The notes beneath the pieces are model-generated. The model made no database searches, was not told the origin of the DNA, and saw nothing but the letters and a program-made list of their open reading frames with translations. A DNA stretch of 64,000 nucleotides from DATENM01 sp045807725 (GTDB taxonomy: Bacteria > Acidobacteriota > Blastocatellia > UBA7656). A program made the translations under genes and the position numbers. The stretch covers positions 1 through 64,000 of the forward strand of contig JBJMGV010000115.1 of NCBI GenBank assembly GCA_045807725.1, read 5' to 3'. Below are positions 1-7,235 of the stretch, one piece after another; position 1 is the stretch's first letter; each line of letters starts with the position of its first letter.

Positions 1-360
1 AAAGAGCGGCGCATCGTGCCGCAGGGCATCGTTCACATTCAAGCGAGCTTTAATAACACGCTGATAGCGATCACCGATCAGGCAGGCAATTTAATCAGCC
101 AGTCGTCGGCGGGCGCGCTCGGCTTCCACGGCTCGCGCAAGGGAACGCCGTTCGCCGCGCAGCAGGCCGCCAGCCGCGCCGCGCAAGCGGCACGCGATGT
201 CGGCATGCAGAGCGCCGAGGTGCGCGTCAAAGGGCCGGGTTCGGGCCGTGAATCGGCGGTGCGCGCCATTCAATCCGCCGGCATCAACGTGAGCACGATT
301 CGTGACGTGACGCCGATCCCGCACAACGGCTGCCGCCCGCCGAAGAAGCGTCGCGTGTAA
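1..360 (+). CDS. rpsK: 30S ribosomal protein S11 (5' end outside window)
   Basis: S11 is a platform protein of the small ribosomal subunit that lies near the 3' end of 16S rRNA. The frame is open from base 1, and the conserved opening PQGIVHIQASFNNT begins at the seventh visible codon. The real start, with its basic N-terminal tail, is therefore left of the window, and the GTG at 16 is an internal valine codon. The end RDVTPIPHNGCRPPKKRRV is the typical S11 C-terminus. It leads rpsD, rpoA and rplQ, the usual order of the alpha operon. Identification is certain; only the 5' end is missing. Confidence 0.97.
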   Translation, partial: KERRIVPQGIVHIQASFNNTLIAITDQAGNLISQSSAGALGFHGSRKGTPFAAQQAASRAAQAARDVGMQSAEVRVKGPGSGRESAVRAIQSAGINVSTIRDVTPIPHNGCRPPKKRRV

Positions 361-466
361 AGCACTTTTATTTATGAGAGAGCCGACTGTGCTCTCTCAT
401 CGTTTCAACGTGCAGGCACACGGCAATCGCGCCGTCGTCACTGCGCCTTAAAGGAAGAAGAGCCAT

Positions 467-550
467 TCGATTTTGGATTTGCGATTTTGGATGTTGGATT
501 GGCGGGACTGATCTAATGCTCGTTCCTTAATCCAAAATCTAAAATCGCAA
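467..550. repeat. Heptad-repeat hairpin between rpsK and rpsD
   Basis: The gap holds units of the type GATTTTG/GATTTGC. A 22-nt left arm (479-500) pairs with a right arm (529-550) with two mismatches, leaving a 28-nt loop. No T-run follows, so it does not look like a terminator. It is one of several hairpins with 7-nt periodicity but different sequence in this window. The rest of the 251-bp gap shows nothing except the rpsD ribosome binding site. Confidence 0.8.
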
Positions 551-611
551 CTTCGGAGGGCTTGTAAACTTTTGCCGCACCGCGAAGGGCGGTAGATGGA
601 GGAAGAAAGCA

Positions 612-1250
612 TTGGCTAGATATCGTGGCCCGGTGTGCCGTCTGTGCCGCCGGGAAGGAATGAAGCTGTTTTTGAAGGGCGAGCGTTGTTATAAACCAAG
701 CTGCCCGATTGAAAAACGCGGCACCCAGCCGCCCGGCCAGCACGGTCGCAACGTCCGTCGCGCCAAGCTCATCGGCTACGGCGAACAATTGCGCGAGAAG
801 CAGAAGGTCAAACGCATCTATGGCATGCTGGAGCGCCAGTTCCGGCTCTACTTCGAGCGCGCCGTTCGCACCAAAGGCGTCACCGGCGAGAACTTGCTCG
901 CCCTGCTTGAGCGTCGCCTCGACAACGTTGTTTATCGGCTCGGCTACGCGATGTCGCGCCCGCAAGCGCGGCAGCTAGTCAGCCACGGTCACGTCCTCGT
1001 CAATGGCCGCAAGGTGGATATCCCAAGCTTCCAGGTCAAGGTCGGCGATGAAATCTCCATCCGCGAAGGCAGCCGCACCAACGTTCATATTCAGAGCGCC
1101 TTCCAGACTGCTTCGGGACGCGGTCGTCCGGGCTGGCTCGAAGCCGTCACCGTTGACGATATGCGTGGCCGCGTCGTCGCCCTGCCGCGCCGCGATGACA
1201 TCGGCCAGAATATCAACGAACAGCTTATCGTCGAGCTTTATTCTAAGTAG
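612..1250 (+). CDS. rpsD: 30S ribosomal protein S4
   Basis: S4 is a primary 16S rRNA-binding protein that nucleates assembly of the 30S body. The 212-residue product has the family's normal length. Its N-terminus carries four cysteines (C9, C12, C26, C31) in the zinc-binding arrangement of C+ type S4 proteins. The central S4 RNA-binding domain is clear (LLALLERRLDNVVYRLG, then SHGHVLVNGRKVDIPS). The start is TTG at 612, because MARYRGPVCRLC begins there and GGAGGAAGAAAG lies just upstream. It is in the alpha operon, followed after a repeat-filled gap by rpoA. Confidence 0.97.
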   Translation: MARYRGPVCRLCRREGMKLFLKGERCYKPSCPIEKRGTQPPGQHGRNVRRAKLIGYGEQLREKQKVKRIYGMLERQFRLYFERAVRTKGVTGENLLALLERRLDNVVYRLGYAMSRPQARQLVSHGHVLVNGRKVDIPSFQVKVGDEISIREGSRTNVHIQSAFQTASGRGRPGWLEAVTVDDMRGRVVALPRRDDIGQNINEQLIVELYSK

Positions 1251-1259
1251 TTCACGCAA

Positions 1260-1351
1260 GGTGTCGGAGGTTGGTTGTCGGGGTTCAGGCGGGTCACTTT
1301 GAGAAAGTGGCCGCGCCTAACCTGACACCTAACGCCCGTCACCTCTAACCT
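1260..1351. repeat. Heptad-repeat hairpin between rpsD and rpoA
   Basis: The left side reads as heptads (GTGTCGG, AGGTTGG, TTGTCGG, GGTTCAG) and the right side as related complementary heptads (CCTAACC, TGACACC, TAACGCC, CGTCACC, TCTAACC). The arms are imperfect and register-shifted. The centre holds a short perfect stem CACTTT-GAG-AAAGTG. The element ends about 15 bp before the rpoA start. Confidence 0.65.
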
Positions 1352-1366
1352 GTTTGAGGGGAAGCA

Positions 1367-2377
1367 ATGACCAACACCGAAACCCAATTCATGATTGGCT
1401 TCCAGAAGCCGAAGCGCCTCGCCTCTGAGCCGGAAACGGCGACCAGCCGTTATGCCAAGTTCTATGCGCAACCGTTCGAGCGCGGGTTCGGGACGACCAT
1501 CGGCAACTGCCTGCGCCGCGCGCTGCTCTCGTCGGTTGAGGGTGCGGCCATTACGGCGGTGAAGATCGAAGGCGTGCTGCACGAGTTCTCTTCGATCCCC
1601 GGCGTCGTCGAAGATGCGACCGACATTATTCTCAACCTCAAGCGCATCCCGTTCCGGCTGCACGGCATCGGGCCGAAGACCCTGCGCGTCGAGCGCACCG
1701 TGCCGGGCGAAATGTTATCGGGCGAGATCGAAACCGACAGCGACGTTGAAATCCTCGACCCCAACGTTCACATCGCCACCGTCTCGGAAGGCGGCTCGCT
1801 GACCATCGAAATGCGCTTGAAGCGCGGGCGCGGTTACATCAGCGCCGAGCGCAATTATGACGAAGACCTGGCGGTCGGCTACATCCCGATTGATTCAGTT
1901 CACTCGCCGGTGAAGAAGGTCAACTACACGGTTGACTCGGCGCGACTAGGCCAAGACACCGATTACGACAAACTGACCATTGAAGTCTGGACGAATGGCT
2001 CGGTACAACCGGCCAACGCCGTGGGCCTTGCCGCCAAGCTCATCAAAGATCACATGCAGATCTTCATCAACTTCGAGGAAGAGCCGGACCACGCCGATGG
2101 CGATGGCGAAGGCGGCGAGCGCGGCGCGTTCAACGAGAACCTCGACCGTTCGGTGGATGAGCTTGAACTGAGCGTGCGCTCGTACAACTGCCTGAAGAAC
2201 GCCGACATTCGCACCATCCGCGAGCTGGTTCAGAAGAGCGAGGCGGAGATGCTCAAGACTAAAAACTTCGGGCGCAAGTCGCTGAACGAGATTAAAGAGA
2301 TTCTGCAATCCATGGGCTTGCATCTCGGCATGCGCTTTGACGATCACGGGCGGCTGCTTGACGAAGCCACCGCGTAA
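1367..2377 (+). CDS. rpoA: DNA-directed RNA polymerase subunit alpha
   Basis: The alpha subunit dimerises to scaffold RNA polymerase, and its C-terminal domain contacts UP elements and activators. The 336-residue length is normal. The N-terminal dimerisation domain is shown by FERGFGTTIGNCLRRALLSS near residue 40. The alpha-CTD lies from about 255 to 325, with SVRSYNCLKNADIRTI and NFGRKSLNEIKEIL. The two are joined by an acidic, glycine-rich linker. The ATG at 1367 has GAGGGG upstream. It is followed by rplQ after another hairpin repeat. Confidence 0.98.
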   Translation: MTNTETQFMIGFQKPKRLASEPETATSRYAKFYAQPFERGFGTTIGNCLRRALLSSVEGAAITAVKIEGVLHEFSSIPGVVEDATDIILNLKRIPFRLHGIGPKTLRVERTVPGEMLSGEIETDSDVEILDPNVHIATVSEGGSLTIEMRLKRGRGYISAERNYDEDLAVGYIPIDSVHSPVKKVNYTVDSARLGQDTDYDKLTIEVWTNGSVQPANAVGLAAKLIKDHMQIFINFEEEPDHADGDGEGGERGAFNENLDRSVDELELSVRSYNCLKNADIRTIRELVQKSEAEMLKTKNFGRKSLNEIKEILQSMGLHLGMRFDDHGRLLDEATA

Positions 2378-2381
2378 ATAA

Positions 2382-2436
2382 GTAAAGAGTGATGAGTGAT
2401 GAGTTGAAAACCAACTCGCTACTCATCACTCTTTAC
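2382..2436. repeat. Heptad-repeat hairpin between rpoA and rplQ
   Basis: Tandem GAGTGAT units on the left arm (2382-2406) pair with the right arm (2412-2436) over 25 nt with two mismatches and a 5-nt AAAAC loop. More degenerate copies (ACTCATCATTCATCAT) run on to about 2452. It begins five bases after the rpoA stop and ends shortly before rplQ. With no T-run it is unlikely to be an intrinsic terminator, and both genes should stay in one operon. Confidence 0.85.
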
Positions 2437-2470
2437 TCATCATTCATCATTTTCTTGTTGGGGTTTTGAT

Positions 2471-3007
2471 ATGCGACATAAAGTGGCTCATAGAAAACTG
2501 GGGCGCAAGACCGATCACCGGCTCTCGATGCTGCGCAACCTCTGCACTTCGCTGATGGTCGAGGAGCGGTTGATTACGACGCTGCCGAAGGCGAAAGAAC
2601 TGCGCCCGTTCGCCGAACGCGTCATCACACTCGGCAAGCGCGCGCTGTCGGCTGAAGGGCCTGAGCATGCGCTGCACCTGCGTCGCCAGGCGGCGGCTTA
2701 TTTCCACAGCGGCAATACCAATCGCACGCCCGACGGCGGCTATAAGCGCCCGCGCGCTGAGCGCACGGCAGGCGTCGCGGCGGTCGATAAGCTGTTCGGC
2801 GAGATCGCGGCGCGCTACACGGACCGGCCCGGCGGCTACACGCGCATCCTCAAACTCGGTGCGCGGCGCGGCGACGGAGCCGAGATGGCGCTGATCGAGT
2901 TGATCGGCAGCGAGGCCGCGCAGCCGGCGGCTGAAGAAGCCAAGCCGGAGGCCAAGAAGAAACGCGGCCTGCTCGGTCGGTTCAGAAAAGATCAACCCAA
3001 AGCATAG
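2471..3007 (+). CDS. rplQ: 50S ribosomal protein L17, long form
   Basis: L17 binds 23S rRNA near the peptide exit tunnel. The N-terminus MRHKVAHRKLGRKTDHR and the end of the core, YTRILKLGARRGDGAEMALIEL, are diagnostic. At 178 residues it is longer than the usual 115-140. The extra length is an insert around residues 80-100 (GYKRPRAERTAGVAAV) and a charged tail after residue 140 (EEAKPEAKKKRGLLGRFRK). The start ATG at 2471 is supported by the conserved opening, although the upstream region is T-rich with a weak ribosome binding site. It is the last gene of the alpha operon and is followed by a hairpin terminator. Confidence 0.95.
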   Translation: MRHKVAHRKLGRKTDHRLSMLRNLCTSLMVEERLITTLPKAKELRPFAERVITLGKRALSAEGPEHALHLRRQAAAYFHSGNTNRTPDGGYKRPRAERTAGVAAVDKLFGEIAARYTDRPGGYTRILKLGARRGDGAEMALIELIGSEAAQPAAEEAKPEAKKKRGLLGRFRKDQPKA

Positions 3008-3069
3008 ACCCGGCCAACGCGCGCGGCGTCAGCAGGCGGGCAGTTGGTTAAGCCTACGGACAGAACGCT

Positions 3070-3101
3070 GAAAGCCTCAGCCGCACGCGGTTGAGGCTTT
3101 C
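3070..3101 (+). terminator. Intrinsic terminator after rplQ
   Basis: A 14-bp stem (GAAAGCCTCA paired with TGAGGCTTTC, extended by G-T, C-G, C-G, G-C) has a 4-nt loop and is followed by GCTTGTTGG. It lies 62 bp after the rplQ stop and plausibly ends the alpha operon. The T-tract is short. Confidence 0.65.
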
Positions 3102-3119
3102 GCTTGTTGGCCGAACGTG

Positions 3120-3221
3120 GTAGTTTCTGGGTTCTAGTTTCCGGTTCCGAGTTGCTGTTAGGCCGGGACGAGTCATATTCAATAAGGGACTAGAAACCGG
3201 GAACCGGAAACCAGAACTGGC
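3120..3221. repeat. Heptad-repeat inverted arms before accB
   Basis: The left side reads TTCTGGG, TTCTAGT, TTCCGGT and the right side GAAACCG, GGAACCG, GAAACCA, GAACTGG, so the arms are complementary with shifted register. About 47 bp separate them. The element ends about 10 bp before the accB start codon. Confidence 0.7.
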
Positions 3222-3231
3222 GAGGGAAACG

Positions 3232-3729
3232 ATGGACTTGAAAGAGGTCAAAGAGCTGATCGAGTTGGTAAGCGAGAAAGGCTTTGCCGAGTTCGAGATT
3301 GAGCACGATGGGTTTCGGCTGCATATCAGCCGGTTCAAAGAGCCATCGCTCATTCAGGCGGCTCCGGCCCCGGTCATCCTGTCAGCGCCGCTGCCCGTTG
3401 CGCAAGAAACCGCCCTGCCTGTTGCGGCTCCCGCGCCGCCTCCCGCAGTGGCCCCGGCGACGCCTGTCGGCGCTCAACCGACGAAGCCGGAACTGCACGT
3501 CATCAAGTCGCCCATTGTCGGCACCTTCTATCGCTCGCCATCGCCGACCTCCGACGTCTTCGTTAAGATCGGCGATCACGTTGAGCCTGAAAGCGTCGTC
3601 TGCATCATCGAAGCGATGAAGCTGATGAATGAGATTCAGGCCGAAACCAGCGGCGAAGTCGTCGAAATCTACGTCCAGAACGGCCAGCCCGTCGAATACG
3701 GCCAACCGTTGTTCGGAATAAAATTCTAG
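3232..3729 (+). CDS. accB: Biotin carboxyl carrier protein of acetyl-CoA carboxylase
   Basis: AccB carries the biotin that shuttles CO2 from biotin carboxylase to carboxyltransferase in the first step of fatty acid synthesis. The 165-residue protein has an N-terminal helical segment, a Pro/Ala-rich linker (about 42-84) and a C-terminal biotinyl domain. The motif EAMKLMNE is at 127-134, with K130 the expected biotinylation site. The ATG at 3232 has GAGGG upstream. It sits directly before accC, separated only by a repeat hairpin. Confidence 0.96.
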   Translation: MDLKEVKELIELVSEKGFAEFEIEHDGFRLHISRFKEPSLIQAAPAPVILSAPLPVAQETALPVAAPAPPPAVAPATPVGAQPTKPELHVIKSPIVGTFYRSPSPTSDVFVKIGDHVEPESVVCIIEAMKLMNEIQAETSGEVVEIYVQNGQPVEYGQPLFGIKF

Positions 3730-3730
3730 A

Positions 3731-3835
3731 AGTCAGGAGTCAGGAGTCAGAAGCCAGAATGAATAAGGAAGCACCGCGCGCCGACTTCCTCTTCCATTCT
3801 GATTCCTGACTCCTGATTCCTGACTCCTGACTCCT
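3731..3835. repeat. GTCAGGA heptad-repeat hairpin abutting accC start
   Basis: The left arm (3732-3760) has tandem GTCAGGA units. The right arm (3796-3835) has TTCCTGA/CTCCTGA units and runs up to the accC ATG. The 29-nt pairing core has about five mismatches. Because the right arm is pyrimidine-rich, accC has no visible Shine-Dalgarno sequence. Confidence 0.85.
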
Positions 3836-5218
3836 ATGTTTAAAAAAATACTCATCGCCAATCGCGGCGAGATTGCCATGCGAGTCATCTGGGCGTGCAA
3901 GGAGCTTGGCATTCCGACCGTCGCCGTTTATTCGGAAGCCGACCGCGATGCGTTGCACGTGCGGTTCGCCGACGAAGCCATCTGCATAGGCCCCGCGCCA
4001 TCGGCCAAAAGCTACCTGAACATTCCGGCCATCATCTCTGCGGCGGAAATTACAAACGTAGACGCGATCCATCCGGGCTATGGCTTCCTGGCCGAGAATG
4101 CTTACTTCGCTGAAGTCTGCGAAGCGTGCAACATTAAATTCATCGGCCCGCGTCCCGAAACGATCAAGCTAATGGGCGACAAGGCGCGGGCGCGCGCAGC
4201 GATGAAGGCTGCCGGCATGCCCATCACGCCCGGCTTTGACGGCATCATCGAAGCCGAAGAAGACGCCCTGCGCATCGCCGCTGAAATCGGCTTTCCGGTG
4301 ATTATTAAAGCGTCGGCGGGCGGCGGCGGTCGAGGCATGCGCATCGTGCGCAGCCGGGATGAATTGCTGACAGCACTGCCGGCGGCACAACACGAGGCCG
4401 AAGTCGCTTTCAATAATTCTGCGGTCTACATCGAAAAATACATAGAGGTTGCGCGGCACATCGAGATTCAGGTGCTCGGCGATTCGTTCGGCAACGTCGT
4501 TCACCTGGGCGAGCGTGAGTGCTCGATTCAACGCCGCCACCAAAAGTTGATTGAGGAGTCGCCTTCGCCGGCCTTGACGCCATCGCTCAGAAAGGCGATG
4601 GGCGTGGCGGCGGCCAAGGCTTGCCGCGAGATCGGGTACGTCAGCGCCGGCACGATGGAGTTCTTGCTCGACGAAGAAAAGAACTTTTATTTTATGGAGA
4701 TGAACACGCGCATACAGGTCGAACACCCTGTGACCGAGATGGTGACGAATACCGATCTGGTGCGCGAGCAGATACTAATTGCCGCTGGCCGGAAGATCGA
4801 GTTCGAGCAGCGGGACATCGCCTTCAACGGCCACGCCATTGAATGTCGGATCAACGCCGAATCGCCGACCACCTACGCGCCGTCGCCGGGGTTGATCACG
4901 ACGCTGAATCTGCCGGGCGGGCCGGGCGTGCGCATAGACACGGCGGCCTATCCTGGATGGTTCGTGCCGCCGCATTACGATTCGCTGATCGCCAAGTTGA
5001 TCGTCCACCACCGCTCGCGCGACCTCGCCATCGCGCGGATGCAGCGTGCGCTTGAAGCCTTCATCGTCGAAGGGATTGAAACCAGCATCCCGCTTGATCA
5101 ACGCATTCTTGCCGACGCGGACTTTCAGGCGGGCGATATGTCAACCAAGTTTATGGAACGATTCATCGCCGCGCGACCGGCCCGCAAAGCATCGCCAAAG
5201 GCAAGCGGAGCGGAATAA
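3836..5218 (+). CDS. accC: Acetyl-CoA carboxylase, biotin carboxylase subunit
   Basis: AccC uses ATP and bicarbonate to carboxylate the biotin on AccB. The 460-residue protein has the order of the family: an N-terminal domain starting MFKKILIANRGEIAMRVI, an ATP-grasp domain with the glycine-rich loop KASAGGGGRGMRIV, the catalytic stretch ERECSIQRRHQKLIEE, and MEMNTRIQVEHPVTE near residue 290. The length is slightly above the usual 445-450 because of an Ala/Lys-rich tail. The ATG at 3836 is fixed by the conserved opening. It is co-oriented with accB and thiE. Confidence 0.97.
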   Translation: MFKKILIANRGEIAMRVIWACKELGIPTVAVYSEADRDALHVRFADEAICIGPAPSAKSYLNIPAIISAAEITNVDAIHPGYGFLAENAYFAEVCEACNIKFIGPRPETIKLMGDKARARAAMKAAGMPITPGFDGIIEAEEDALRIAAEIGFPVIIKASAGGGGRGMRIVRSRDELLTALPAAQHEAEVAFNNSAVYIEKYIEVARHIEIQVLGDSFGNVVHLGERECSIQRRHQKLIEESPSPALTPSLRKAMGVAAAKACREIGYVSAGTMEFLLDEEKNFYFMEMNTRIQVEHPVTEMVTNTDLVREQILIAAGRKIEFEQRDIAFNGHAIECRINAESPTTYAPSPGLITTLNLPGGPGVRIDTAAYPGWFVPPHYDSLIAKLIVHHRSRDLAIARMQRALEAFIVEGIETSIPLDQRILADADFQAGDMSTKFMERFIAARPARKASPKASGAE

Positions 5219-5244
5219 GCTCTGACTGCCGTTCGTACTGAGCC

Positions 5245-5871
5245 ATGAGCTTTACGCTGCCGAGACTCTACCCTATCACTGACACGCGCCTCACCAACTT
5301 GACGCACGCTGAACAGGTCGAACGGCTGGCGGCTGGCGGCGCGACGCTCGTGCAGTTGCGCGAAAAGCACGCCGCGCCGCGCGAGTTTTATGAAGCCGCT
5401 CGGCGAGCCGTCGAAGTCGCCCGCGCGCTCGGCGTCCGCCTCATCATTAATGATCGTGTAGACATCGCGCTCGCGGTTGACGCCGACGGCGTGCATCTCG
5501 GTCAGGGCGATTTGCCGGTCGAGCGGGCGAGGGAACTGATCGGCGCATCGCGCATTCTTGGCTATTCGACGCACAACGTGCAACAGGCTTTGGAAGCCAA
5601 TTCTGCGCCGGTTGATTACATCGCGGTCGGCCCGGTTTTTCAGACGAGCACGAAAGAGAATCCCGATCCTGTGGTCGGCCCTGACCTAATTCGTGAATTG
5701 AAGCCTCGCCTGATGAAACCACTCGTCGGGATTGGCGGCATCACGCTCGACCGCGCCCCCGCCGTCATCGCCGCCGGGGCCGATAGCGTCGCCGTCATCG
5801 CCGACCTTTACGCTGCCGGCAGCCTCACGACTCGCACGCGCGAATACCTTCAGTGCCTCGGCTCGCTTTAA
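5245..5871 (+). CDS. thiE: Thiamine phosphate synthase
   Basis: ThiE joins HMP-pyrophosphate and thiazole phosphate to form thiamine phosphate. The 208-residue TIM-barrel protein shows LVQLREK, the phosphate and substrate loop INDRVDIALAVDADGVHLGQ, YIAVGPVFQTSTKEN and the C-terminal phosphate site GIGGITLDRAPAVIAAGADSVAVI in family order. The ATG at 5245 is 26 bp after accC with no strong ribosome binding site, so it probably rides on the accBC transcript. No TPP riboswitch can be seen upstream. Confidence 0.93.
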   Translation: MSFTLPRLYPITDTRLTNLTHAEQVERLAAGGATLVQLREKHAAPREFYEAARRAVEVARALGVRLIINDRVDIALAVDADGVHLGQGDLPVERARELIGASRILGYSTHNVQQALEANSAPVDYIAVGPVFQTSTKENPDPVVGPDLIRELKPRLMKPLVGIGGITLDRAPAVIAAGADSVAVIADLYAAGSLTTRTREYLQCLGSL

Positions 5872-5917
5872 TGATTGCGACGCGGATAGCCGCAGCCCGA
5901 CGGCGACGACCTGCGAC

Positions 5918-7069
5918 TTAATTGGGGCACCTTTCATTACAAAAGAAAGGCGTACTTGGCCCGCTGTTACAGGTCTGGATTGGATTGGTGATGACAATGT
6001 TGCCGGGCAAGCCGCCGCAGAACTTCTTTACCACGCGAATCGACTTGAAGGTCGTGGTTGAGCCAGGCTCAAGCTCGACGAACTGGACCTTCTTGGGCGT
6101 CAAGCCGCCGACCGTGACCGTCGCCCCAGCTTTGATATTCGCGCCGAAAATGTTCAATACGAATGACCCGTTAGGGCTGCGCTCAAGCTGACAGCCGTTA
6201 ACGAGCGGCTGGTCAAAAAACGGATCGGGGGAAGTCTGGAAAAGCGAAATCGTGTAATCTGCACTCGCTTGAGAACAGTTGCCGATGGCGATGAAGAAGG
6301 TGCCACCGGACGGCACGCTGAGATTTTGAAAGACACGCGGAGCGGTTGACACAATGTCGGCGACGATCTGCCCACCTTCGATAGCTACACGCTGATCACG
6401 CCGAATATAGAGATTGATGTTTTGATCGCTCCTGGCGGTGACGCTCGTGAAGAGTCCTCCACAGGGGGTGCTTGTGGGAGTGGTGATTTTGTATTGTGTC
6501 AGGCCAAGCGTGCAGGAGCCTGACGCAGCGGCAGGAATCTCGCCGAACGAGGTCTCGTTCGTTATTTCTGCGGTGTCGGCGGTGGTCGGCCTGATCAGCC
6601 TCGCCTGAAAGGTGTAGGCCACCGGGGCTGACGTGCAACTGCGGAGACCGATGTAGTAAGTGCCCGCCTCGAACAGATGCGATCCCGTCACAGGGAAGTA
6701 AAAGCGTGTGGAGAACGTGTTGACGTCATCAGCGATGACATGACCATTCTCAAAAGTCACCGGCTGCCCGAAACGTACATAGAAAGTGGGATGAGAAACG
6801 TCACTGATTTCTATCTTAATCCGCGTCGCGCCGCCGGGGTAGTGAATCGCGTACTGTGTCGGTCCCAGCGGACAGTCTGCACTTTGCAGTGGCGGAATCA
6901 CACCGGAGACAGGCGTGTCGAAGGGCAGGGTGATAATGTCTTCAGGGATAGCCGCCCGCCCGGTCATCCCCAGGCTTGTAACCGACAAAGGCCGGCACGA
7001 TTCTTTGGCCACAGGCGAGGTGGCAAAGATGAAAGTGAGTAGAGTGAGACAGTAGACGAGCCGTCGCAT
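5918..7069 (-). CDS. Secreted protein with two PPC-like repeats and an IPT-like end
   Basis: I do not recognise a named family. The 383-residue protein opens with a signal peptide (MRRLVYCLTLLTFIFATSPVA). It then has two tandem copies of an about 105-residue beta-rich unit, one opening with SADCPLGPTQYAIHYPGGAT and the other with SGSCTLGLTQYKITTPTS. Both end in an Ala-Asp-Tyr/Thr strand after a conserved cysteine, as in bacterial pre-peptidase C-terminal (PPC) domains. The last 80 residues (IFGANIKAGATVTVGG) resemble an IPT/TIG immunoglobulin-like fold. A cell-surface or extracellular structural role is likely, but the ligand is unknown. It is a lone gene convergent with thiE. Confidence 0.75.
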   Translation of the reverse strand: MRRLVYCLTLLTFIFATSPVAKESCRPLSVTSLGMTGRAAIPEDIITLPFDTPVSGVIPPLQSADCPLGPTQYAIHYPGGATRIKIEISDVSHPTFYVRFGQPVTFENGHVIADDVNTFSTRFYFPVTGSHLFEAGTYYIGLRSCTSAPVAYTFQARLIRPTTADTAEITNETSFGEIPAAASGSCTLGLTQYKITTPTSTPCGGLFTSVTARSDQNINLYIRRDQRVAIEGGQIVADIVSTAPRVFQNLSVPSGGTFFIAIGNCSQASADYTISLFQTSPDPFFDQPLVNGCQLERSPNGSFVLNIFGANIKAGATVTVGGLTPKKVQFVELEPGSTTTFKSIRVVKKFCGGLPGNIVITNPIQTCNSGPSTPFFCNERCPN

Positions 7070-7171
7070 GGCTTCCTCCAGAGTGGGTGGATATTAGGAA
7101 CGGGCAGCTAAGGCTGAGTTTATTCCCCTTTCTTTCGTCAGTCAAAGCGTCTGGCGGTATGCGAAAACACG

Positions 7172-7208
7172 AAAGCCACGCGATGTAACGATGGCATCGC
7201 GTGGCTTT
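7172..7208 (-). terminator. Intrinsic terminator of aspS
   Basis: A perfect 14-bp stem (AAAGCCACGCGATG with its complement) and a 9-nt loop lie 28 bp past the aspS stop. Read on the minus strand it is followed by CGTGTTTTCGC, a short T-tract. Confidence 0.7.
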
Positions 7209-7235
7209 GCGGTTAATCGCTGGTGTTGTAACCCG

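Noticed and set aside
2382..2436. Intrinsic terminator between rpoA and rplQ
   Set aside because: The stem is AT-rich and no T-run follows on either strand; it fits the repeat family instead.
5190..5245. TPP riboswitch before thiE
   Set aside because: Only 26 bp separate accC and thiE and no THI-box motif is present.
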